This document shows, one piece after another, positions 46,201-55,112 of a stretch of DNA of 64,000 nucleotides. Under the pieces are notes generated by a model that was given only the letters and a program-made list of their open reading frames with translations, did no database searches and had not been told where the DNA came from. The position numbers and the translations under genes are program-made. This stretch comes from Halisarca cf. caerulea. Its lineage: Eukaryota; Porifera; Demospongiae; Chondrillida; Halisarcidae. Within the stretch, counting starts at the first letter, position 1; each line of letters begins with the position of its first letter. The stretch covers positions 1,894,201 through 1,958,200 of the forward strand of contig CAUJGJ010000313.1 in the NCBI GenBank assembly GCA_963170055.1, written 5' to 3'.

Positions 46201-49200
46201 TGACAAGAGGTAATACACAACATAAGCTATTAGCCATAAGCTACAACATAAATGCTTTATTTCAGTTTTCTATATCACCAGGAAGCTTTGGATAGCTACT
46301 AGAGGCTATATAAATACTGGCAACTGTTTCAAGTTACACATTCAACTAGAGCAACTATGACGGTGTTTTGACTATGATAGTCAAAGTTTTAAAACATCAA
46401 TCCCATTTGCTTCTGCTTATACCAGGCCTGTAGCCAGGTTGCATAATGGGGAGGGGGTCTTCTGGACCAAAGTGGAACTCTTTGCTATGTATATGGTCGT
46501 TGTGGTTGATTGCGTTTCGGTGGAGAGAATGAACAACTATATAGCAATCTGTGATTGAAATATTCAGATGCTAGCTTTATTTCAGGGATTGATGGAGTAG
46601 ATAAATCTAAAAAGTAATAGTTATAGTAAATTCTCATGAAATAAGGCTAGAATGTCTCTTTTTTATTTTCAATGTTATTAGCCAGGTGGCTTCTAAGTGG
46701 GGTGTGTGTGTGTGGGGGGGGGGGGGGGGGGGTATGCTTCTGCACCCCCCAAACCCCCCTTGCCTACCGGCCTGTTATACTCCAGTAGTCTTTAAAATAT
46801 CATATTATGTCATTTCTTTCTGAGTGATTTACAAAAACATGGCAGTATTATACTAGTTTGCACAAATTCTCTGCTATACAGTATAATTACACTTTATAAC
46901 TTCTTTCAATCAGAAAACCCCTTTTGCAATTTCTGGCTACGCCCCTGCATGCGATACATATATAGAGTCACTTTATCGCACAGTACAATTAGTGTGTATG
47001 GCAGCAATTTCATGGAGTACAAGCCTGCTACTTACAGTGGGCATGAACACAAATTTGCTCATACCTTTGCCCCCACTTTTCTAAACTCCTGGCTATACGC
47101 CCCTGCCTGTAATCTTTCAGCAACGACTCCAACTTTGACACCAATTTCAGTCAGCAAGAGAACACCTACATTGGGCTCTTTTAGCCCAATAATACCTTCT
47201 GTACCTGATAAACCTTACCATGCAGTTAAAAAATTTTGTCTTTCCAAAGCGAGAATTTGGCAATTGAAAATAGTCATCAACAAGAGATCCTCCCAAGTGG
47301 CCTTCTATATTTACGTATACAGTGGAACTTCTTATACGTATGACAAACTCCCCTAATAGTGAAAAACTCCATAGAGACTGCTTTCATGGGTCCAGATAGA
47401 TTGTCATTGTGTATAAATTAACCTCTGAATAGCGCAAACCTCTGTATAACAAACTGTTATTCAGTTCCCCAAAGTGTCCATTATAGAGAGGTTCCACTGT
47501 ATAGCAATAGGGGTAGTCTGCAGCACAAGTACTTGGAAATATTACATGTACCTATGCATTATCAATACGGCATGCATAGTAATACAATGTCACATGTACA
47601 CTGCATATGATGTGATGACCAATATCGAATGGCTGCCCCACTTTCTAAATACTTCAGACACCACTGTAATATCATGATTATCGGGATAATCATTGACCAT
47701 ATCTGCTTATCACCTCTTTCCAATTCAAATGTCAGCATAATATTTGGTTGGGCATACAAAATTTTAATGTGGTTTGTTGCATTTATACATGCATTTTAGA
47801 ATTTCAGGGCTGTACAATTGTCATGATAATCGTGAATTCTGTTGAGCAATAATCGTGGCTGATTTATACCATTATCACCTATCCCTAACCTACACTGTAG
47901 ACTTGCATTGTGTGCAACAAATGGAAACTAACTGATGTCAGAAATGCCAAATTTCTTCTTCACATCTTCACTGAGAGTTTTGTCCCATTCAGGCCACAGC
48001 TTCCTGATTACACCAGCTGAATTTCTGCTCCATTCTGCAAGAAAACATTATATTACAATACATACATGTATATCTGCAGGAGCGTAGCCAGAAGAAAAAG
48101 AAGGGGGTTTCTTAAAGGCTAAATAAGATCATGGGCATGATGCAGTGTATCAAAATCTTTGGTGGTATTGTAGACACATTGTATGATTACATGTACCTAT
48201 GCATTATCAATACGGCATGCATAGTAATACTATGTCACATGTACACTGCGTATGATGTGATGACCAATATCGAATGGCTGAATGAATGGGCTTCCACCCC
48301 AAAAAATTCCAACTGCAGTACAAATTACTATGGAGTAGGCCCTACTGGAGTGTTAAAATTTACCTCGGATGATTTAAATAGCCTCAAATACAACCTTATA
48401 TAACTTGAAAACTCATATATTCCCTAGGGGGCATGCCTCCAGACCCCGTAACCCTAACCCTACACACACACACATGCACATGTATGCACAAGTATACACA
48501 CAGGCACTCGTACACACACACGCACTCATGCACATGTATGCACATGTACATATACACACAGGCACTCCTTTTATTATGGAGTACGGTAGTACTCCATATG
48601 TAGGATTGACACGGAAAAACATGGCCGCCATACATTAGCGCAAATTTTGTTTTCATCCAAAAACTAACAATGCAGTACATTTAGTAGCATTTAGAAGTTA
48701 TATTGGTGCCTTTTGACACACTAGCTATAAGATGAAATAGATAAAACCCTTTGTAGGCCAATTTCTTTAAAGAACTTTGAAATTTTAGACGAAAATGTAT
48801 GGCTACGCAACACCAGTACCATTTTAAGATTATTCTTATTATTTTTATTCTTGTCGTTTTTTCGAACTGAGCTACAGGTCGCCACGAAGGGTCCAGAGGT
48901 CTCATCTTCCACTAGTGAGCTTCGATTGTTAGCGCAAAGTGCCTTTTGTAGGTTTTGAAGCAACACCTACACTTCTAAAGCGAGAAAAACTTTAATAGGC
49001 AAATCCCATACATTTGCCGAATCAGCCATTTTCGGATCAGCGAAATGGCTACGCGAGACTAGACGTACGCGTACGTACAAAGGTCTGTACTTCGATGATC
49101 ATCGACTGCTGCACTCTTTTTGTTCTAGCATTTGTTTCTAGACGGGTACATTGATATTAGTCAGGTAACTGCATAAATTTCTAGTTTCTTCATCTTACAA

Positions 49201-52200
49201 GATTTGATCGTGTTCCTTCTCAACTGCAGTGGAAACCTATTCAAGTAACTGTTTTGCTATAAAAGGAAAAATCGCACGAACAAGGGTGCATAAAAACCAT
49301 TTATAAATGGTAAAAGGATGTAGGATTGACACAGGACCGTGCAAAAAGCTGTTATCAAAAAGGATTCTCCAAAAACACTTGGAACAAGGGTAAGTTGCAA
49401 AACCGGTACAGGGCTAGGTGGGCAAAGGGCAAGACAGGCATAGGGCTAGACGAGCATAGGGCTACACATACATGAGGCTAGACGGGTATAGGGCTAGACA
49501 CAGTTTGGTTGGACACACTGTGCAAATTCCTACATCCCGCAGCACATATGTACTATATAATGTGCTGCATATGTGGGATGTAGGAATCTATCATACTACA
49601 TATGTATGAAGTATAGATGCTGTGTGAGACACAAAAAGAAAAAGCCAAACTGTTTGCAAATAAAGTTAAAACACATGTATGTAAGTTAAGATTTCCTTCA
49701 GTAGAAGCTGCCAAATTGTCCTTATCTATGCGAATAGCACATGACAAAAATTAAATGGCCACTGGATCGCTACTGGTTAGTCTCGCGTGGACAGACCTTT
49801 TGTCCCCCCCCCCCCCCGAAAGGGAGATCCCGAGCATAGGAGGGATAGGTCTGGCCACGCAAGACTAGCTACTGGTTGTGTCAGTTCCAATTCCATGGTT
49901 CTAACGTGTTAGGTAGGTATTTCTTTATCGAAATTGGCTTTTACAAGGGTCAAGTATTGTTTTAACTCCCTGAATAGCTAGCAAATTATTGAAAACATCT
50001 GTTGTAATAAATTTTTCTACTAATAGGGTAATTCAGTTTGTGGGGGGCTGCCCCCCTACATTCTTTTGTGGGGGTGAGTGCCCCCACTGCCCCCACGGGT
50101 CCTACGCCTATGTACAAGCAACTCTAACTGAATTCCAAAACTCAGACACCAACTAAATAAAATCTAAATGTCACTTAACATTACAGCAAATTTCTCTAAA
50201 TACCTTTCCATCAAATTTATCAGGTGCTAACAGGTGCGAGTGTATGACGGACGGAGACGGACACCCTGGTGGCCCGTTCCGTCCACGTCTCGGGTTCGTC
50301 TTGTACCGGACAAAACATTAAGTTTCTTATGATTTGTACTGTACATTACGTAAGTCACAAAACACAATAGAATTACTACCACAAACATGGCTTCACACTG
50401 TGTTACCAAAACACAGCTTAGTATGGCTCTCTCTATCTCACCTTCCAATGTGACCTTCTCATGGCCAGGGAGCGAAAGGAAACACTTATCACAGTAGTTG
50501 ACAAATCTTTCTGGGGTCAGCTTGAATCTTGCATATGCATAGAAGTCAGTGAGAAAATGAAGCGTGCAGGGTCCTTCTAAGGAGGTTACCTCTTCTGGAC
50601 TGCCCGGGATCCGCATCGCACCAGCTAAGAAATCAAAGAATAAAAGTGACAATCAAATTTCAACCAAACCCATGGACTAAGTATAATCATAGACAGTATA
50701 ATATATAGTGTCTGCGGTTATACAGTATGTACTGCCTTGTACCAAGACACACAAATCATGGCAATTACAGTGGAACCCATTTAATACAAAACTTAAGGGA
50801 TGGATGAAAAGTGTTCATGTTATCAGAATTTCATGTTGTCAGAACAATTAGGAATACTAGGGGAATTTCGTGTTAAGCGAGTTTGTTTTAAGTGGGTTCC
50901 ACTGTACATGACACATTGATATGCAACAAACACAAACAAACAGGAACATGTACATCATGTTGGAACAATTGCCATGTAAAGTCAAAACCACACAGGGTAG
51001 AAACTGAGGAAACCCACAGGTGTGCATGTGATCAATGTTAGTGACAGATGCAAAGCAGCCCAAGGAAAGGGGAGATACGTAGAAAGGACACCTCTCAATT
51101 GCAAATGCACTACTTCTACTTTGCTCACTGTCCCTGTTGATGTGGACCAAGTGTGTGGACCATGGATGGGAGTCTGCAGATTGTGGATGGACTGAACTGC
51201 TTGTGATAGAGAAGGAATCCCATTGGATGATGGTACCACTAAGATAAAGACTCGTTCAGAGCTCAATGGCATACCATAAGGTGTTTCGGCTAAATACACC
51301 TTAAAGTGTTTCAGTTACAAGCCATTCGATAGTTCCATACTTTAGGCATGTCGGATGTCCCAGCATCTACACTTGTCCTATCCTTTGTAAGCATGGGTTG
51401 GTGTACAATAGCAACATTAGTCCTTTGTATGGGTCTGTATCCGTGTGTACAGCCCACAAAATAGAAAGTAGCCTCAAATGTGGCCATCCATTTAACAGAG
51501 CTAGCTTTGAAATCCTCCATAGTGACACAAATGTATGCTACTATATATATGTAATATTTAACCTCCCCAAAATTAGGGCACTTCATATTGCTATACAGTT
51601 TACTATGATTCGAATAGTGTCTTCATTACGTATATAGGTTCTTTTGTACATAGCAAGATGTAAATGTCATATTTCACACCACTGCTGCCTCCAATAGCAG
51701 CCACACCTTTATATACATGTACAAAGACATCTCAGGGCACAACAGTAGCCATGGCAAAAATTCAACATTAAATTTTATACAGAACAATTATATATAAATT
51801 TCTTAGTCATCATAACAATCGCATACATGCTCCATAATCAATCTCCATATAACTATGATAGTACAGCAGAATCAACATAACTAGTATAACTATACCTGGG
51901 ATAGTACATTCTCCTGGATAAGTACTCCGTGCTCTCCTCCAAACTCATGTACAGTACTGAAAGCAAACTGATAGTAGTCCAAGAGTGAAACCTCTGTAAT
52001 CCGACATCTATTTAATCCAACATTCACTCTTAGACTAATCCAACTGTCTTATGAGGCATAGTCAACATATTAAAGTATATGTTTAGAGCCACTCCATATA
52101 ATTGTCTCACCTCCTTGCACTATGCATTATTTTATCTGGCTCTTTGCCTGCTGTCTTGCAGGATGCAATGATTTATTCTGCTGAGGTCAAGGGCCGTTTT

Positions 52201-53257
52201 GGCTATGACCAGTGATGACTATTATAATCTGACTTTTCTGCAAGTCCCATTGTGCGCTGGATTAAAGAGGTTTCAATATACTAGCAATTATTAGTGATAA
52301 TAACTACTTTTTTAGTTTAAATACCATAGGATTGGTATGTTATGCGAAGTAAGCTATGCGATTCTGACCACCACAGACACTGCACGAATTTGAATTTTGC
52401 AACTTTATTGACATGCAGTATTGTGAGGTATCAGACATTAAACATAGTGCAACTTTTATTTATGTGATTTTTCTTCAAAATAGCATTATATAATAGCATA
52501 ATTAAAACTGCATCATAACTTTCCATTCCTATGGTACTGTCTCACGTAGCCCAGAACGGCGCTATTACGCCTCCTTTGTTGGTGACTGTGACATCACAGT
52601 CATCGAATATAAAGGAGGTGAAACAGCAGTATGGGCTATGTGAGGCTAATTCATTTCATGGTATTAACAGGAAATAAAGCAATTTATGCTTACTGTCCAT
52701 CCTAAATAATATATATTTTAAGGTAGATTGTAACAATTTGCTGTAAAAGTTACCAAATAGCAAATCAATAAGACAGAAAACAATCATTATTCACGGCTAC
52801 TTAATTCATAGATACTCCAAACAATGCTCGAAAGCTCACCCTCAGCATAGAGACCCCCTGTGAAAGGATCTCTCACTGTTTCCACTCGACCTCCTACACG
52901 ATCTTTGATCTCCAGGATCTCCACTTGGTGACCAGCTTGAGATAACTCATAACCTGCACACAAGCCCGACATGCCAGCTCCTACTATCAATACTTTCTTC
53001 GGATTGCTGGTTTTCGTATACTTCCAATTTGGATCTGGATTCACCATTCGTCCATCCTTCCATTCTCTGTATGCGTAGTTCAGACCGTACTGGGCAATGT
53101 CTAGAAAGAGTTGCTTGACGACGTGGCTCTCCTGAAGAGGACTGCTTCCCTTCAAAAAAGGAACAAAGTATTTGTCCAATTCTCTGAAAGGGCGCTCTTC
53201 GGGCAAGTCGATGTCTTTCAGCCAAAAGGTACGGGCAGAGTACCAATCTGGTTCCAT
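43273..53257 (-). CDS. FAD-dependent amine / L-amino-acid oxidase, copy 1 (complete, 607 residues)
   Basis: Minus-strand exons: 53257-52840, 50624-50442, 48034-47933, 44393-43273. All introns are phase 1 and GT-AG. Exon 1 ends with the Rossmann dinucleotide-binding motif [19 protein letters not shown] (residues ~90-108) and the EILE...RVGGRVET segment. Exon 2 opens with GAMRIPGS, the conserved flavin-site strand. Exon 4 ends with [20 protein letters not shown], the C-terminal FAD/substrate signature. Such enzymes oxidise amines or L-amino acids to imines with release of H2O2. Similar secreted animal oxidases are antibacterial, but no signal peptide is visible here, so location is unclear. The substrate cannot be read from sequence. 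An 83-bp MITE sits 20 bp upstream of the ATG. Long introns hold most of the transposons that distinguish this copy from the tandem paralogue. Confidence 0.9.
45872..46947. mobile_element. hAT-like non-autonomous element, 1076 bp, copy 1 only
   Basis: TIRs CAGGGGCGTAGCCAGCAAG and TTTCTGGCTACGCCCCTG, with a 5-bp target duplication CATGC on both sides (45867-45871 and 46948-46952). Copy 2 has the empty site (CTATGCATGCAATACAT, near 60153). It contains a nested element at 46423-46774. Confidence 0.85.
46423..46774. mobile_element. Nested hAT-like MITE, 352 bp
   Basis: CAGGCCTGTAGCCAGG at the left, CTTGCCTACCGGCCTG at the right, and a 6-bp target duplication TTATAC (46417-46422 and 46775-46780). 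A poly-G run and C-rich tract lie near the right end. Confidence 0.83.
47320..47499. mobile_element. pogo-like MITE, copy 1
   Basis: CAGTGGAACTTCTTATACG to AGAGAGGTTCCACTG with TA flanks. Present at the same place in copy 2 (60542-60716), so it is older than the duplication. Confidence 0.87.
48077..48440. mobile_element. Composite insertion with hAT-like end, local duplication and dispersed repeat
   Basis: CAGGAGCGTAGCCAGAAG (48077) is a hAT-like end. 48186-48284 repeats 47541-47634 almost exactly. About 48298-48440 is the reverse complement of the repeat at 300-480. All are absent from copy 2 at this place. The right boundary is unclear; it may be near 50111 (CCTACGCCTATG). Confidence 0.6.
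48441..49777. other. Copy-1-specific intron sequence
   Basis: CA-rich tract with ACATGTATGCACA words (48460-48565), then AT-rich sequence, then short GGGCTAGAC.GGCATAG repeats (about 49410-49500). No gene recognised. Confidence 0.5.
49778..49867. mobile_element. 90-bp MULE-type MITE with 9-bp target duplication
   Basis: TAGTCTCGCGTGG.CAGACC and GGTCTGGCCACGCAAGACTA are inverted. GCTACTGGT is repeated exactly on both sides (49769-49777 and 49868-49876). A poly-C run lies inside. Confidence 0.83.
50768..50904. mobile_element. pogo-like MITE with proven empty site in copy 2
   Basis: CAGTGGAACCCATTTAATAC to AAGTGGGTTCCACTG, TA on both sides. Copy 2 (about 62205) reads straight through with a single TA, so this is an insertion after the duplication. 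Confidence 0.92.
51981..52277. mobile_element. pogo-like MITE, ~300 bp
   Basis: Left AGTGAAACCTCTGTAATCCG, right GCTGGATTAAAGAGGTTTCA. Longer relative of 11762-11899. Ends are approximate. Confidence 0.65.
52525..52655. repeat. Long imperfect hairpin (MITE-like)
   Basis: GTCTCACGTAGCCCAGAACGG...CGCCTCCTTTGTTGG..GACTGTGA pairs with TCACAGTCATC...AAAGGAGGTG...GGGCTATGTGAGG. It lies in oxidase intron 1. Confidence 0.65.
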
Positions 53258-53277
53258 TATGTGGGTGTACAGCTAGG

Positions 53278-53360
53278 TAGTCTGACGTAGCCAGACCCAT
53301 GCTCGCCGTGACTGACGCCTATTTAATATGGCGGAAAGGGTCGGCTATGTACGCCAGACT
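53278..53360. mobile_element. 83-bp MULE-type MITE 20 bp upstream of the oxidase start
   Basis: TAGTCTGACGTAGCCAGACCC and GGGTCGGCTATGTACGCCAGACT are inverted. ACAGCTAGG (9 bp) is repeated exactly on both sides (53269-53277 and 53361-53369). It lies in the promoter or 5'UTR of oxidase copy 1. Confidence 0.85.
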
Positions 53361-53364
53361 ACAG

Positions 53365-53627
53365 CTAGGTGGTGCTGCGTACAAACCATGTATCTACCAT
53401 GGCTGCCATCAATTTCCTGTATGTTCCAATATGCAAATCCTCGACAGAAGACCTACATCTCTGCATCCACATGCTCAATGCATTCAACCTCATCGTTGCT
53501 CTACTGTGACACTCTACCATACTATTCAAGTCTAGAAACTCATCAATTATGCATCCCAGGTATTTATACTCAGCCACCATTGGTATCTCTCTGTCACCAA
53601 TGGTGGCTGAGTATAGATACCTGGGAC
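53365..53627 (-). pseudogene. LINE reverse-transcriptase tail fragment with inverted second piece
   Basis: The minus strand encodes MVAEYKYLGCIIDEFLDLN, the YLG motif just after the RT domain of non-LTR elements, and runs about 70 codons. A plus-strand piece starting MVAEYRYLG follows head-to-head, giving 29-bp inverted arms at 53555-53583 and 53597-53625. Confidence 0.7.
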
Positions 53628-53769
53628 TTATAATACTGGGAAATATAAAATGGGCTGCTCATCCCTTAAACTTAATTAATGAAGTTCTGCGTGTGTAAAA
53701 CAGCTCAGTAGCTTTGTCTCTACTCAAGCATCTGCAGGCGGCTTGAACAGTCGTTTGCTAAATATACGT

Positions 53770-54375
53770 TAGGGGACTGTAGTAGGCTGCATGGTGGGGG
53801 ATTTGTAGCTGGTGAAGGATCTGTAGCGCTGGCCAGTGGGGGATCTGTAGCTGATGGGGCCCGGGTTGTGCACTGAGCCGGTGCATGGGGGATCTGTAGC
53901 TGATGGGGCCCGGGTTGTGCACTGAGCCGGTGGGGGATCTGTAGCTGATGGGGCCCGGGTTGTGCACTGAGCCGGTGCATGGGGGATCTGTAGCTGATGG
54001 GGCCCGGGTTGTGCACTGAGCCGATGGGGGATCTGTAGCTGATGGGGCCCGGGTTGTGCACTGAGCCGGTGGGGGATCTGTAGCTGATGGGGCCCGGGTT
54101 GTGCACTGAGCCGGTGCATGGGGGATCTGTAGCTGATGGGGCCCGGGTTGTGCACTGAGCCGGTGGGGGATCTGTAGCTGGAGTAGTCTCGGTCCCAGAC
54201 CGATCCACCCTATATTTAACTATATAGACGAGCGGGCGTTCCTGCCTGTCCATATAATAAAAAAAATAGGGCGGATCGGTCTGGGACCGAGACTATAGCT
54301 GGTGGGGAATCTGTAGCTGGTGGGGAATCTGTAGCTGGTGAAGGGACTGTAGCTGGTGGGGAATCTGTACTATTG
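53770..54375. repeat. ~45-bp minisatellite, degenerating to ~20-bp units
   Basis: The unit is GGTGGGGGATCTGTAGCTGA plus TGGGGCCCGGGTTGTGCACT plus GAGCC, with GGTGCATGGGG variants. It runs about 8-9 copies to 54180. After the MITE at 54184-54295 it continues as short AGCTGGTGGGGAATCTGT units. Open frames across it are repeat-derived. Confidence 0.9.
54184..54295. mobile_element. 112-bp MULE-type MITE inside the minisatellite
   Basis: TAGTCTCGGTCCCAGACCGA and TCGGTCTGGGACCGAGACTA are inverted (about 30 bp). TAGCTGGAG / TAGCTGGTG flank it, a 9-bp duplication with one mismatch. Confidence 0.83.
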
Positions 54376-54409
54376 GAGGATCAAATGGTGGGTTGTACTG
54401 TGTACAGCG

Positions 54410-54740
54410 TATGGTTCAGTGTAGGGACTGATTACTGTAGTAGATCAAAACTGTCCCCCTGTACTTATGTTGGGTGTATACTGAGAGGGAGACTGATATT
54501 ACCTCAGCAGACTAAAACTGTCCCCCTGTACTTATGTTGGGTGTATGCTGAGAGGGAGACTGATATTATACCGCAGCAGACCAAAACTGGCCCTGTACTT
54601 ATGTTCTACATATGCAGAGAGGGGGACTGATTACTGTGGCACCACCCAAAACTGTCCCCCTGTACTTATGTTGGGTGTATGTAGAGAGGGGGACTGATTA
54701 CTGCAGCCACCCATAACTGTCCCCCTGTATGTATGTATGT
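54410..54740. repeat. ~67-bp tandem repeat, ~5 copies
   Basis: Each unit contains CTGTCCCCCTGTACTTATGT and GAGAGGGAGACTGAT. Starts lie near 54447, 54514, 54583, 54648 and 54715. Confidence 0.85.
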
Positions 54741-55112
54741 ATTAATTTCACAATATTTGGTAAGGTTCTTTACTGAACCAATAATATTACTTGTCTTTGT
54801 CTAAGATTGTAATGATGTTGTTCATTGCTTAAATATAGGGAAGAGATGGGGAGTACGTTCCAAATGAGAGACAAACTCAGTGACAATAAAAAAGAATGCT
54901 TTTTTGTAAATTAATTCTGAAAAATCCAACTCGATCCTTTTATATTTAATTGCTTTGCATGCATGAGTGGGTAAGATTGACTTGTTTTGGAGGTTCAACT
55001 ATAAGAATCTAATTATACAAATATAGCCCAATTGCAAATTATATTGAAATTATAATAATTAGCAATAATGAAAAATACATGCATGCATGATAGCTGCATG
55101 TATATAAATCAA

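Larger units (their letters stand above)
44653..47897. mobile_element. Possible large element inside oxidase intron 3
   Basis: TAGGGTTGGGCAATAATCATG (44655) and the complement of ATTATCACCTATCCCTA (ending about 47897) look like diverged inverted ends. A further internal ATCATGATTATCGGGATAATC lies near 47672. The same arrangement is in copy 2 (58921 and about 61110), so it predates the duplication. The open stretch 45480-45716 (minus) lies within. Confidence 0.35.
43015..51860. repeat. Segmental duplication, copy 1
   Basis: Collinear with copy 2 (about 54958-63240) over oxidase exons 2-4, their introns and about 250 bp of 3' flank. Copy 1 has extra sequence at 45872-46947, about 48077-50300 and 50768-50904. 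Confidence 0.9.

Noticed and set aside
53720..54253. A 177-codon Pro-rich open frame on the minus strand
   Set aside because: Produced by the ~45-bp minisatellite and interrupted by a MITE.
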